Of a stretch of 53,886 nt of DNA, positions 35,294 to 44,357 are shown piece after piece. Under the pieces are notes generated by a model. It was not told where the DNA came from, searched no databases, and saw only the letters and a list, made by a program, of their open reading frames with translations. The DNA is from Lactobacillus acetotolerans DSM 20749 = JCM 3825. GTDB taxonomy: Bacteria > Bacillota > Bacilli > Lactobacillales > Lactobacillaceae. The stretch is taken from contig NZ_AYZC01000005.1 of assembly GCF_001436775.1 (NCBI RefSeq), positions 1-53,886 on the forward strand, read 5' to 3'. The position numbers and the translations under genes were made by a program. Position 1 is the first letter of the stretch; the number at the start of each line of letters is the position of its first letter.

Positions 35294-35569
35294 ATGGCAA
35301 ATAAAGCTGAATTAGTTTCTGAAGTTGCTTCAAAGACTAAATTAACTAAAAAAGATGCAGCAGCAGCTGTTGATGCATTCTTTAGCTCAATCCAAGATAA
35401 CCTTTCTAAAGGTGACAAGGTGCAATTAATCGGTTTCGGTACTTTTGAAGTACGTCACCGTGCAGCACGTAAAGGCCGTAACCCACAAACTGGTGCTGAA
35501 ATCCAAATTCCAGCTAGTGAAGTTCCTGCATTTAAGCCAGGTAAGGCTCTTAAAGAGGCTGTTAAGTAA
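35294..35569 (+). CDS. hup: HU-type DNA-binding protein
   Basis: HU is the main histone-like protein, a dimer that bends DNA. The 91 residues show the family pattern: [49 protein letters not shown] (DNA-binding arm, about 41-72) and [20 protein letters not shown]. The ATG at 35294 follows a very strong AGGAGGTGA. Codon use is extremely biased, consistent with high expression. It is monocistronic, between its own promoter and a terminator. Confidence 0.97.
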   Translation: MANKAELVSEVASKTKLTKKDAAAAVDAFFSSIQDNLSKGDKVQLIGFGTFEVRHRAARKGRNPQTGAEIQIPASEVPAFKPGKALKEAVK

Positions 35570-35584
35570 TTGGTAGTTTCATCT

Positions 35585-35619
35585 AAAAAAAGCGTTGGTT
35601 TTTGTACCAGCGTTTTTTT
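35585..35619 (+). terminator. Terminator after hup
   Basis: GCGTTGGT at 35592-35599 pairs with ACCAGCGT at 35606-35613 (two G-U pairs), flanked by A- and T-runs. Confidence 0.88.
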
Positions 35620-35651
35620 GTGTCAAAATATATATTTGAATGGAGGAAATT

Positions 35652-36905
35652 ATGAGTTATTCAGAACAATTACTTGACTCAATTGAAAAACAAGATTTTT
35701 CCCAACAAAAAATTTTGTTAAAAAAGGCTTTAAATAATGATAAACCAGAAATTTTAGCATCCCTTGCTGAAAATTTAACCGACTTAGGCTTTACTAATTT
35801 ATCCAAGCAGGTATACCGTGCTTTAATTGCAAAATTTCCTAAGGAGGATTTATTCAAAGTATATTTGGCAGAAATTTTACTGAATGATGGTGATGACGAT
35901 GATGGACTTTCGTTACTTTATAATGTTTCTGAATCCTCTCCCGCCTATGTAGACAGTTTGCTAGTTCAGGCTGACTATTACCAGACTAATGGTTTGCTTG
36001 AAACGGCTAAAACTAAGCTTTTAAAAGCTTTAAAAATAGATCCTGATGAAGACGCCATTAAGTTTGGTTTGGCTGAACTAGACTATTTAAGTGGCAAATA
36101 TGAGGAAGCTCTGCCAATCTATCAAGATTTAATTAAACGGCAAAAGAATTTTAGCGAGGTTAACCTAAATCAACGGATTTTTCAAACGTTAGCCAAATTA
36201 GGGCAGTATGAGGATGCTAGCAAGATTATCAAGGAGCACAGCGAAGATATTCTTGATATCGATAGCAAGTACCAAGCAGGCCTTGTAATGCTCTCAGTGG
36301 GAGACTATGATCAGGCTATCAAATACCTTGATAGTGTAATTGAGCAAAGCCCAGATTATGTGAATGCATATCCATTGCTGGCTGAGGCTTATGAGCATAA
36401 ACATGATGATAATCAAGTTTTGCATGCTGCTCAAACGGGTCTTGCCTATAATGAATTAGACCAGGTCTTATATTCTAAAGGTGCCCGGGCAGCTGCCAAT
36501 TTAAAAGATTTTAAGACAGCAGAGAAATTGTTAAAGAAGGGGCTGAAAGTTGCTCCTGATAATAATGATTTACGGTTGCAGCTATCCAATCTCTATTTAA
36601 GTGAACATAAAGATAAAGAGAATCTTGATTTGTTTGCAAGCCTTGATGATGACGATATTGAACCACAAGCTTATTGGAATATGGCAATTTCGTATGAGCG
36701 AATGGATAATAGCGATAAGGCTAAAAGTGAATTTCTGCTTGCATATCCCGAATTTAAAGATAATTCAACTTTCTTAAAACAGATGATCCGCTTCTTTAGT
36801 ACGGAAGCTAATTCGGATGAGATTGTAAAACAGTTGTTGGAACGTTATCTGAAGTTGGTTCCTGAAGATGATGAGATGCAAGATTTATATAATCAATTAC
36901 AATAA
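35652..36905 (+). CDS. Tetratricopeptide-repeat protein
   Basis: A 417-residue soluble protein made of helical TPR repeats throughout. Units are visible near residues 105-138 (ETAKTKLLKALKIDPDEDA), 139-172 (KYEEALPIYQDLIKRQ), 210-243 (GDYDQAIKYLDSVIEQSPDYV) and 285-318 (AEKLLKKGLKVAPDNND). It is acidic, without signal peptide or membrane helix. Its place between hup and the terminator and its length resemble YpiA of B. subtilis. It probably acts as a scaffold; partners are unknown. The start is ATG 35652 after GGAGG; the in-frame ATG at 35640 is upstream of that binding site. Confidence 0.9.
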   Translation: MSYSEQLLDSIEKQDFSQQKILLKKALNNDKPEILASLAENLTDLGFTNLSKQVYRALIAKFPKEDLFKVYLAEILLNDGDDDDGLSLLYNVSESSPAYVDSLLVQADYYQTNGLLETAKTKLLKALKIDPDEDAIKFGLAELDYLSGKYEEALPIYQDLIKRQKNFSEVNLNQRIFQTLAKLGQYEDASKIIKEHSEDILDIDSKYQAGLVMLSVGDYDQAIKYLDSVIEQSPDYVNAYPLLAEAYEHKHDDNQVLHAAQTGLAYNELDQVLYSKGARAAANLKDFKTAEKLLKKGLKVAPDNNDLRLQLSNLYLSEHKDKENLDLFASLDDDDIEPQAYWNMAISYERMDNSDKAKSEFLLAYPEFKDNSTFLKQMIRFFSTEANSDEIVKQLLERYLKLVPEDDEMQDLYNQLQ

Positions 36906-36912
36906 TTGAAGC

Positions 36913-36955
36913 AAAAAAGTAGTAAAAGCTTAGTTTTAAACTTTTACTACTTTTT
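36913..36955. terminator. Bidirectional terminator between TPR and YitT genes
   Basis: AAAAAGTAGTAAAAG pairs exactly with CTTTTACTACTTTTT (36914-36928 and 36941-36955) around a 12-base loop. The distal arm overlaps the end of the YitT gene. Confidence 0.88.
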
Positions 36956-37838
36956 ATTTGCGAATAAATAAATGCCTCTGTTTTTGTTTGTAAGTAAATC
37001 CTTCACCTAAAGCTTCGTGCACTTCAATAATACTTACAAAGGCATGCGGATCTTCCTGCTTGATTAAGTCTTTAATTGCTGGTACTTCTCGCGGTTCAAC
37101 CACCACATAAATAACGGGACGATTTTCTTCTTTATATCCGCCTTTAGCCTCAAGATAAGTAAATCCGCGGCTCAATTTTAAATCAATCATTTGCCCAATT
37201 TCTTTATATTTATCAGAAATGATTAATAAACCCCTAGCGGAGTAGGCACCTTGTTGGACAGCATCCATTACCCGACTGAGGATAAAAGAAGCAAATAAAG
37301 TATACATCATGTGTGTAATATCCAGGTAAGTAAGTGATGCTACTAAAACGAGTGCATCGAACGCAAATAATACTTTTCCCGAGGGAACACCATACTTTAT
37401 TTGAGCAATCCGGGCAAGTATATCAGTACCACCCGACGTACCATTGTAACGAAAGACTAAGCCAAGTCCTAAACCAGATAAAGAACCGGCTAAAAGAGCG
37501 GCTAAGAAGAGGTCGTGATCTAAATTCAATGATATAATTGGGAATAAGCGCCATAGCCATAAAAAGAAGGAAAGACAAATGGTTCCCCAAATGGTATAAC
37601 TTAAAAGGTGCTTACCCATAAAACGGTAGCCTAAAATAATTAAGGGAATATTTAATACAAGCGAAGAAAAGCCCATGTCTATGTTCCAAAAATGACGAAG
37701 GATCAGGCAAATTCCGCTGATCCCGCCATCAGCTAACCTATTAGGCACGGAAACTATATCCAGACTTAATCCGTAAATGGCGCATCCAAGTGCTATCATA
37801 CAGATATCTGTAATAGTTTTGGAATTAAATTTACGCAT
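36954..37838 (-). CDS. YitT-family membrane protein (DUF161 plus DUF2179)
   Basis: A 294-residue protein with five to six membrane helices in the first 190 residues (DUF161 repeats, with VPNRLADGGISGI near 30 and RYNGTSGGTDILA near 130) and a soluble C-terminal DUF2179 domain (about 210-285: ISDKYKEIGQMI, RGFTYLEAKGGY, VSIIEVHEALGEGF). This is the full-length YitT family layout; the role is unknown, and transport or a membrane sensor are guesses. The start is ATG 37838 after GAGGGAA. It faces the TPR gene over a shared terminator and is divergent from cca. Confidence 0.9.
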   Translation of the reverse strand: MRKFNSKTITDICMIALGCAIYGLSLDIVSVPNRLADGGISGICLILRHFWNIDMGFSSLVLNIPLIILGYRFMGKHLLSYTIWGTICLSFFLWLWRLFPIISLNLDHDLFLAALLAGSLSGLGLGLVFRYNGTSGGTDILARIAQIKYGVPSGKVLFAFDALVLVASLTYLDITHMMYTLFASFILSRVMDAVQQGAYSARGLLIISDKYKEIGQMIDLKLSRGFTYLEAKGGYKEENRPVIYVVVEPREVPAIKDLIKQEDPHAFVSIIEVHEALGEGFTYKQKQRHLFIRK

Positions 37839-37937
37839 AATAATTTCCCTCTTTAATAAAAGATTTTATTTTAGACACAGCATACTAAAAATACCATACT
37901 TATTGAAACTAATACACTAATAAACGAGTTGATAATA

Positions 37938-39134
37938 ATGAAAATAAATAATTTACCGAATATTTTTACGGCCGCGTTGCCGGTACTTGAAAGACTTGAA
38001 AATGGAGGGTTTGAAGCATATTTTGTTGGCGGAGCCGTCCGTGACTTATTATTAAATCGCCATATTCACGACGTTGATATTGCGACTAGTGCTTATCCCG
38101 AAGAAGTTAAAGAACTTTTCCCAAAAACAATCGATACTGGAATTAAGCACGGGACAGTGACAGTTTTATATGGTGACAGTAGTTACGAAATAACTACTTT
38201 TAGAACCGAATCTGGTTATCAAGATTATCGTAGACCTGACCACGTAACTTTTGTTCAAAACTTAGATGCAGATTTGAAACGTCGTGACTTTACAATCAAT
38301 GCCTTGGCAATGAACTTGCGGGGTGAAATTATTGATTTATTTGACGGCTTGAATGACCTCAAGAATCGTTTGATTAAAGCTGTAGGCAACCCTGAGCAAC
38401 GTTTTCACGAAGATGCGTTGAGGATGATGCGGGCTGTGCGGTTTATGAGTCAACTTAAATTTAAGCTTGAGGACAAGACAAAGCAGGCCGTCAAAGATCA
38501 CCACCAGTTGCTGAAGAAGATTTCGGTAGAACGGATTCGTGATGAATTTGTCAAAATGGGGATTGGCCCTCATTCACGGCAGGCTTTTCAAACATTTTTA
38601 GATACTAATCTAAGTGAAGATGTTCCAGATTTTGCTGGTAAAAGTGACCTTTTGGCGGTTTATCCTAAATTAAAATTTAACCCAACTGAAGAAACGAGCT
38701 TTTGGTCGGTAATTATTATTCTTTTGAAAATTCAGGATACACAAATTAATAAATTTATGCGTGATTGGAAAAATTCTAATGCCATGACTGAAGCAGTTGA
38801 AAAGATCGTAACTCTGTTTGACCTGTTTTCAGAAAGAATACCAACCGATTACGAACTTTTTAAGGCTGGTAAGACAGTCTTGCTAAATACAATTGATGTA
38901 GCACATATTTTAGGACAACCGATTGACTCTGAAGCTCTGGTTGACCGTTATATGGCTTTACCAATAAAGTCTTCATCTGAACTCGCGATTGATGGCCGTT
39001 TCCTGATTAAGCAAGGAATAGAACCAGGGCCCAAACTTGGCAAAATGCTGAATACCATTAAAGAAAAGGTTATTGCTGGCGAGCTTGAAAATAATGAGGA
39101 AGCAATTGGGGCATTTGTAGCAAAGCAAGATTAG
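37938..39134 (+). CDS. cca: CCA tRNA nucleotidyltransferase
   Basis: The enzyme adds or repairs the 3' CCA end of tRNA. The class II head domain carries [12 protein letters not shown] near 30-41, DVDIATSA near 45-52 and the RRPDHV / [10 protein letters not shown] stretches near 95-120. The neck segment [15 protein letters not shown] is near 152-166; the body and tail follow. Length 398 is typical for lactobacilli. ATG 37938 is chosen over TTG 37929 because of its distance from the weak ACGAG site. The stop is one base from the convergent hemolysin III-like gene. Confidence 0.94.
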   Translation: MKINNLPNIFTAALPVLERLENGGFEAYFVGGAVRDLLLNRHIHDVDIATSAYPEEVKELFPKTIDTGIKHGTVTVLYGDSSYEITTFRTESGYQDYRRPDHVTFVQNLDADLKRRDFTINALAMNLRGEIIDLFDGLNDLKNRLIKAVGNPEQRFHEDALRMMRAVRFMSQLKFKLEDKTKQAVKDHHQLLKKISVERIRDEFVKMGIGPHSRQAFQTFLDTNLSEDVPDFAGKSDLLAVYPKLKFNPTEETSFWSVIIILLKIQDTQINKFMRDWKNSNAMTEAVEKIVTLFDLFSERIPTDYELFKAGKTVLLNTIDVAHILGQPIDSEALVDRYMALPIKSSSELAIDGRFLIKQGIEPGPKLGKMLNTIKEKVIAGELENNEEAIGAFVAKQD

Positions 39135-39135
39135 T

Positions 39136-39801
39136 TTATACGTAAAATAAAACTGAAAAGTACATTAGCATTGACCCCAGCATTACGAATAGGTGCCAAA
39201 CTACGTGAATAAAGGGAATATTACGCATTAAATAAAGAAGGGCACCAACAGTGTATGCCACACCACCGCCAACTAGCAGCCAAAAGCCGACGGGACTTAA
39301 GCGAACATACAGGTAACCTCCTGAGAGGATGACGAGCCAACCCATCAGTACATAAAGTGCGGTATCAAAAACTACGTGTTTGCCACGATTAAAGATATAA
39401 TAAATGATACCAAAAATGGTGAGAGCCCAGATCACGCTAAATAAGCCCCATCCCCATGGTCCACCAATTGCAACTAGAGAATATGGGGTATAAGAACCAG
39501 CAATTAATAAAAAGATTGATGAATGGTCAAAGATTTGGAAAACGTTTCTAGCTTTAGTAAAAATCAGGCTATGATACAAGGTTGAAAATAAATATAGGAG
39601 AACTAAGCAAGACCCGTAGATAGAAAAAGTTATGATTCTTAGTGTGCTACCAGTTGATACGGCTTTTAAAATTAAAATGACTAGCCCAGCTACTGCCAGG
39701 CCAAAGCCAATTCCGTGAGTGATCGCACTAAATATATTATCTAGAATGTAGTAAGTTTTAGATCTTTGTTTTGGTTTTTGCCATAGCTCCTTAATTTTCA
39801 T
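39136..39801 (-). CDS. Hemolysin III family (PAQR-like) membrane protein
   Basis: A 221-residue membrane protein with seven hydrophobic segments. Family marks are SAITHGIGFGLA near 25, FSTLYHSL near 73-80, FDHSSIFLLIAGSYTPY near 90-106, and the C-terminal HVVWHLFVMLGS near 203, whose His residues form a metal site in PAQR proteins. Related YqfA/HlyIII proteins are not proven haemolysins, so the name should not be read as toxicity. The start is uncertain: ATG 39801 is used here, but TTG 39816 is possible; both have weak sites. It converges on cca with a single base between stops. Confidence 0.9.
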   Translation of the reverse strand: MKIKELWQKPKQRSKTYYILDNIFSAITHGIGFGLAVAGLVILILKAVSTGSTLRIITFSIYGSCLVLLYLFSTLYHSLIFTKARNVFQIFDHSSIFLLIAGSYTPYSLVAIGGPWGWGLFSVIWALTIFGIIYYIFNRGKHVVFDTALYVLMGWLVILSGGYLYVRLSPVGFWLLVGGGVAYTVGALLYLMRNIPFIHVVWHLFVMLGSMLMYFSVLFYV

Positions 39802-39843
39802 TGTAAAACAATCCAATCATTTTCTTTTCTTAAATATATTTTT

Positions 39844-39852
39844 TGCTATAAT
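39844..39852 (+). promoter_or_regulatory. Extended -10 promoter for the DegV gene
   Basis: TGCTATAAT is a full extended -10 box (TATAAT at 39847-39852), 68 bases before the degV start, within the divergent region. Confidence 0.55.
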
Positions 39853-39919
39853 AACTTGTAAGTAATGTTCACATTTTATCACAAAAATTAACGAGCATTT
39901 AGAATTGAGGGCGAATACG

Positions 39920-40780
39920 TTGTCAAAGATCAAAATTATGACGGATTCTTCTGTGCAATTAACCCCAGAAGAAGTTAAAAAATACGATATTACTGTAGTG
40001 CCTTTGTCGGTTACAATCGATGGGAAAACATATCTTGATGGAATAGATATTAGCCGCAAAGAATTTATTGAAAAAATGGACGAAGCAAAAGAATTACCCA
40101 AAACTAGTCAACCACCGATTGGCCGCTTTGTAGACGCAATTAACAAGTTAACTGCTGATGGTAGTGATGTGCTTGGCATTTTCCTTGCTAAGACTTTGAG
40201 TGGCACAATTGATGCCGCAAGACAAGCGGCCCAAATTACCGGCAAAGAAAATAAGGTTCATTTAGTGGATTCTGAATTAACTGATCGGGCGGAAGGATTT
40301 CAAGTCTTGGCTGCTGCTAAAGATATTGAGGCTGGTAAAGAACTTCCAGAAATTCTTAAGCATATCGATCACATTAAAAAAACCCAAAAGTTACATTTGG
40401 TAGTAGTTAATTTGAAAAATATAATTAAAGGTGGCCGTTTAGGTAAACTTACCGGTAAGGTTGCCACTCTTTTAAACATTCAAATTGAATTACAAATGCC
40501 AGGTGGGCATTTAATTATTGCTAAAAAAGGCAGGGGCAAGAAATTTGCTCGTGCCTTTAATGAACGTGTGCTAGATGAAATTAGGGCCAACAAAGATAAA
40601 ATTAAAGAAATCGGTGTTTCTTACGTTTCAACTGAAGATAAACCGAAACCAATGATAGAGCTTGGTAAGAAGATTAAGGCTATTAATAATGACTTTAATG
40701 TTTTGGTCAGAGAAACCAGTCCTATTATCTCTACGCATGCAGGGATGAACGCTTATGCAATTCTTTATTATACGGAGTAA
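39920..40780 (+). CDS. DegV-family fatty-acid-binding protein
   Basis: DegV/FakB proteins bind a fatty acid and present it to the kinase FakA. Visible marks are the N-terminal KIKIMTDSS, the VVPLSVTIDGKTYLDG strand-turn near 24-39, PKTSQPPIG near 58, the LAKTLSGTIDAARQAA ligand motif near 88 and GGRLGKLTGKV near 170. Length 286 is normal. The start is TTG 39920, nine bases after GAGGG; a longer reading from TTG 39905 includes that site. YozE follows four bases downstream. Confidence 0.9.
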   Translation: MSKIKIMTDSSVQLTPEEVKKYDITVVPLSVTIDGKTYLDGIDISRKEFIEKMDEAKELPKTSQPPIGRFVDAINKLTADGSDVLGIFLAKTLSGTIDAARQAAQITGKENKVHLVDSELTDRAEGFQVLAAAKDIEAGKELPEILKHIDHIKKTQKLHLVVVNLKNIIKGGRLGKLTGKVATLLNIQIELQMPGGHLIIAKKGRGKKFARAFNERVLDEIRANKDKIKEIGVSYVSTEDKPKPMIELGKKIKAINNDFNVLVRETSPIISTHAGMNAYAILYYTE

Positions 40781-40783
40781 ATA

Positions 40784-41014
40784 ATGGCTTATCGTGAAAG
40801 TTTTTATCGTTATTTGATGACGCAGAAAGATCCGGATTCAAATAGTGAGGTTGCCCAATTTGCAAATAATGCGCAACATGATTTAGCATTTCCTAAGCAA
40901 GAACAGGATTATGATAAATTATCAAACTATTTAGAATTAAATGCTGGTTATCTTCCTAATATGAGCATTTTTGATCAAGCTTATCGAATGTATCAAGACA
41001 AGATGGCATATTAA
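40784..41014 (+). CDS. YozE-family (UPF0346) protein
   Basis: A 76-residue protein of the YozE/UPF0346 family, small helical SAM-like folds found in Firmicutes. Typical residues are [13 protein letters not shown] near 7-19, [13 protein letters not shown] near 25, and the C-terminal [15 protein letters not shown]. Its function is unknown. It starts 3 bases after the DegV stop with GGAG inside the DegV gene, so the two are cotranscribed and coupled, and it is ended by a terminator. Confidence 0.92.
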   Translation: MAYRESFYRYLMTQKDPDSNSEVAQFANNAQHDLAFPKQEQDYDKLSNYLELNAGYLPNMSIFDQAYRMYQDKMAY

Positions 41015-41016
41015 AC

Positions 41017-41042
41017 TAAAGTCCCAGTTGGGACTTTTTTTA
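41017..41042 (+). terminator. Terminator after the YozE gene
   Basis: AAGTCCCA and TGGGACTT (41019-41026 and 41029-41036) with a run of six more T's. Confidence 0.9.
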
Positions 41043-41077
41043 GTGTAAAAAATGAAAGAAAGGCAGGCGATGGCGTA

Positions 41078-42673
41078 TTGCATGTTTTAAGTTTAATTTT
41101 GTACCTAGTTATAGCGGCAGGTCTAGCGATACTTATTCAAAGCTGGTTTTTACGTAAAGTTTCCGTGAATTATGTGGCTTTAACATTAGGAATAATTATG
41201 GCATTAATTCCATATTTCCACGTTAACAGCTATACTTTTAAACCAGAACTGTTTTTGGGGATTATTGTAGCCCCGTTACTGTTCTTTGAAGCACAGGAAA
41301 AAAGGATTTACAATATTGTCCGTAGCTGGAAATCAATTATTGGAATTACAGTTATTATGACGCTAATTGCGACGATCTTAGCAGCCTTTTCACTTAAATG
41401 GTTAATTGGTCTATCTTTACCTTTAAGTTTTATCTTGGCTGCAATATCAACACCTACAGATGCTACGGCAGCTGAGTCCGTATCTCATGGATTAGAATTA
41501 CCAGAAAAAGTAGAAAATTATTTAGAGAACGAATCACTTCTTAATGATGCTTCTGGAATAATTCTACTGAATATGGCAATTAGCTGGTATTTGTGGCAGC
41601 ACTTGGAAATTGCGACTACATTTATAAATTTTCTTTACTCCACAATCGGTGGAATTGTGTTAGGCCTAGGTGTTTCAGCAATTTTAATCTTAATTCGTGA
41701 GCGTCTGGTTCGGGTAAATTTAGATTTAGTCACAAATGAAACTTATGCGGTAACAGCTATCACCATTTTTTACGTTTTGACGCCAGCCTTATTATATTTT
41801 CTTGCGCAGGCAATCAAGGTTTCAGGTATTATTACGGTTGTAGCGGCTGGCCTTGCCCATAGTGCTGAACAGGAGAGAAGCCGGATAACCAGTATTAATT
41901 TGACTTATAATAACTTTCAGATTACCAATACCCTAACAGATATTTTAAACAGCATTGTTTTTATTATTCTAGGTATTAGTATTGTCAAAACAATGCAGAA
42001 TAAGGCTTTACCAAATAAAATTGACCAGGCCATCCTGATCGGAGTTTTACTTTATTTAATAAATCTTTTTGTTCGTTATCTGTACAGCTTTTTTAGCTTA
42101 AAGTTAACAAATAAGAATGCGTGGATTTTTGCTTTAGGAGGAATCCACGGGGCTGTTACTTTTGCGCTAGCTTATACTTTGGATCAAACGTTGATCAGTC
42201 CTAATAATTTTCACTTGGTTCTTTTTAGTGAAACTACTTTAATCATTTTAAGTATGTTAATTCCTACTATTATTTTTAATTTCCTTTTGCCGAAGGATAC
42301 CCCGGACGTTGAGCGGGAGAAAGAAGTTCTTAGTATTAGAGGAAATATGGTTAATTACGCACTAGAAAAGACAAAAAAGATTTATATGCCAAAGATGTTT
42401 CGTAAACAGCTAGAATTTGACTTAAAAGCGCAAATCAATGAGACTTCAATGAGAGATTTCCTAAAAGAATTGCGAAAATCAATCAGACACCCAGAACTAA
42501 CTCTTGAAGAAAAGGAATTTAGGAATGAAGTTTATCGTTATGCCTTTCGGCAGGAGCGAAACTATTTGGGAAAGATTGCTTTGAAAGAGTTAGGTTACCG
42601 AAAGTCATTTATGTCCCTTTACCGGGAAATATTGCTGGCAGAAGTTTTGTTTTTACGTCCGGATAATGATTAA
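41078..42673 (+). CDS. CPA1-type sodium/proton antiporter
   Basis: A 531-residue membrane protein with about twelve helices in the first 410 residues and a charged cytoplasmic tail of about 120. The CPA1 family marks are PTDATAAESV near 127-136 and the ion-binding ESLLNDASGIILL near 150-162 (Asn-Asp pair). GIHGAVTFALAY near 349-360 is another conserved helix. It probably exports Na+ or K+ for protons to keep pH and salt balance. The start is TTG 41078 following GGCAGGCGATGG; no ATG start in frame is nearer. Ends 22 bases before rbgA. Confidence 0.88.
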   Translation: MHVLSLILYLVIAAGLAILIQSWFLRKVSVNYVALTLGIIMALIPYFHVNSYTFKPELFLGIIVAPLLFFEAQEKRIYNIVRSWKSIIGITVIMTLIATILAAFSLKWLIGLSLPLSFILAAISTPTDATAAESVSHGLELPEKVENYLENESLLNDASGIILLNMAISWYLWQHLEIATTFINFLYSTIGGIVLGLGVSAILILIRERLVRVNLDLVTNETYAVTAITIFYVLTPALLYFLAQAIKVSGIITVVAAGLAHSAEQERSRITSINLTYNNFQITNTLTDILNSIVFIILGISIVKTMQNKALPNKIDQAILIGVLLYLINLFVRYLYSFFSLKLTNKNAWIFALGGIHGAVTFALAYTLDQTLISPNNFHLVLFSETTLIILSMLIPTIIFNFLLPKDTPDVEREKEVLSIRGNMVNYALEKTKKIYMPKMFRKQLEFDLKAQINETSMRDFLKELRKSIRHPELTLEEKEFRNEVYRYAFRQERNYLGKIALKELGYRKSFMSLYREILLAEVLFLRPDND

Positions 42674-42695
42674 TTAAAAAAGAGGGAAGATAATA

Positions 42696-43535
42696 ATGGC
42701 AACAATTCAATGGTATCCTGGGCACATGAATAAGGCCCGTAATCAACTCGAAGATAAGATGAGTTTAATTGATGTAGTAGTTGAAGTACTTGATGCACGA
42801 ATACCACAGTCTTCGAGAAATCCCATGATTGAAAAATTAGTTGGGGACAAACCACACTTAATTATTTTAAATAAGGCGGATTTAGCAGATCCGATAATGA
42901 CCAAATTATGGCAGAAGAAGTTGCACAAACCTGGTAAATACGTGATGGCATTAGATTCATTGCATAATACCAATATGCAATTTTTAATTAAAATGGTTAA
43001 AAAGGCAGCAAGTGCCAAGATTAAGAAAATGCAGGTAAAGGGAGCATCTAACCCAACGGTTAGGATCGCTCTGGTTGGCATCCCTAATTGCGGCAAATCA
43101 ACTATAATCAACCGGTTGGTTGGCCATAATGTGGCTCGAGTTGGTAACACTCCAGGGGTTACTAAGGGCCAAAGCTGGTTAAAGACCCCGTCTAATATTC
43201 AAATTTTAGATACTCCTGGAATTTTGTGGCCGCGGTTTGATGACCAAAAAGTAGGCTATAAATTAGCCGCTTTTGGAGCAATTAAAGACAGCGTTTTTCA
43301 CGCTGATGACGTGGCTTTATTTGTTTTAAAGAATTTGCGCCAGCATTATCTGAAAAATTTGGTTAAATTTGCCCGTTCGACTAAAGAACAAATTGAGCAG
43401 GTAAACGATCCTGATCTTTTGTTAGCAATGACTGATTCATATGGCATGCGGGACGATTACGATCGCTTTTCCCTTTATATGTTGCAAAGGCTGCGTAAGG
43501 GCAAAGTTGGAAGGATCACTTTAGACAGATTATGA
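42696..43535 (+). CDS. rbgA: Ribosome biogenesis GTPase YlqF/RbgA
   Basis: RbgA is a circularly permuted GTPase needed for late 50S assembly. The order of G motifs is permuted: NKADLAD (G4, near 57) comes before [14 protein letters not shown] (G1, near 127) and DTPGILWP (G3, near 170). The N-terminus [11 protein letters not shown] is the family signature, and the C-terminal helical domain (200-279) is present. AGAGGGAAG precedes the ATG. Its last four bases overlap rnhB (ATGA), the standard arrangement in lactobacilli. Confidence 0.96.
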   Translation: MATIQWYPGHMNKARNQLEDKMSLIDVVVEVLDARIPQSSRNPMIEKLVGDKPHLIILNKADLADPIMTKLWQKKLHKPGKYVMALDSLHNTNMQFLIKMVKKAASAKIKKMQVKGASNPTVRIALVGIPNCGKSTIINRLVGHNVARVGNTPGVTKGQSWLKTPSNIQILDTPGILWPRFDDQKVGYKLAAFGAIKDSVFHADDVALFVLKNLRQHYLKNLVKFARSTKEQIEQVNDPDLLLAMTDSYGMRDDYDRFSLYMLQRLRKGKVGRITLDRL

Positions 43536-44302
43536 CTATTAAGGATGTTAAGAAGTTACTTGATGGTGGTAACGTCAGTAAGGAAGAATTAGCAACTTTA
43601 GCTAAAGATAGCCGCAGCGGGATTAAAAAATTACTCGTCAGTTACCAAAAGAAGCAGGAAAAATTAGCTAAAAAGCGCGCTGCCTTTTTAGAGCGTTTTA
43701 AATATGAACGTAACTTTTGGGCTAAAGGTCAAACAGTGGCCGGGATCGATGAAGTGGGGCGTGGTCCACTAGCTGGACCTGTTGTCACTGCTGCCGTAAT
43801 CGTGGACGATGATTTTGATTTGTTCGATGTAAATGATTCCAAACAAATTAGCCCGAAGAAAAGGCTAGAATTATATCCTAAGATTTTGCAAGAAGCCGTT
43901 AGCGTTGGTGTTGGCGTTAAGAGTGCACAGGTAATTGACCAGATAAATATTTATGAAGCTGATAGGCAAGCAATGGCTCAAGCTGTAAACGCGTTAGATC
44001 GTAAACCTGATGTGTTGCTGGTCGATGCGATGAACGTTCCGGTGAAGATTCCGCAGATAAGGTTGATTAAGGGGGATGCAAAGTCTAATTCGATCGCCGC
44101 AGCTTCAATTGTGGCCAAAGTGTTTCGGGATAAGTTAATGGACGATTATGATAAGATTTACCCGCAATATAATTTCTCACATAATGCTGGTTACGGTACT
44201 AGTGCCCACCTTGCAGCTTTAAAAAAGTACGGGCCGACACTGATTCACCGTAAAACTTTTGCTCCGGTGAGTGATTTCTTTACGGAAAAACAGAAAAAAT
44301 AG
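43532..44302 (+). CDS. rnhB: Ribonuclease HII
   Basis: RNase HII cuts RNA in RNA-DNA hybrids and single ribonucleotides in DNA. A basic N-terminal extension (1-65) precedes the nuclease domain with [14 protein letters not shown] near 72-85 (catalytic Asp-Glu), NDSKQIS near 103 and LLVDAMNV near 164, plus [13 protein letters not shown] near 182. Length 256 is typical. It overlaps rbgA by four bases, so translation is coupled. A hairpin with partial U-tract follows. Confidence 0.96.
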   Translation: MTIKDVKKLLDGGNVSKEELATLAKDSRSGIKKLLVSYQKKQEKLAKKRAAFLERFKYERNFWAKGQTVAGIDEVGRGPLAGPVVTAAVIVDDDFDLFDVNDSKQISPKKRLELYPKILQEAVSVGVGVKSAQVIDQINIYEADRQAMAQAVNALDRKPDVLLVDAMNVPVKIPQIRLIKGDAKSNSIAAASIVAKVFRDKLMDDYDKIYPQYNFSHNAGYGTSAHLAALKKYGPTLIHRKTFAPVSDFFTEKQKK

Positions 44303-44318
44303 TTTATTTGAAAGAAAG

Positions 44319-44355
44319 CCTCCTTTTTTGCGTATTTAGCATTAGGAGGATTTTT
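44319..44355 (+). promoter_or_regulatory. Hairpin that pairs with the dprA ribosome binding site
   Basis: CCTCCT at 44319-44324 is complementary to AGGAGG at 44344-44349, which is the ribosome binding site of dprA (ATG 44358). An inner TGC/GCA pair can shorten the loop. ATTTTT follows, so it may also act as a weak terminator of rnhB. Confidence 0.55.
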
Positions 44356-44357
44356 AC

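Noticed and set aside
42743-43150. Minus-strand ORF of 135 residues inside rbgA
   Set aside because: It lies fully within a clear GTPase gene, has no ribosome binding site and codes for low-complexity sequence with no recognisable motif.
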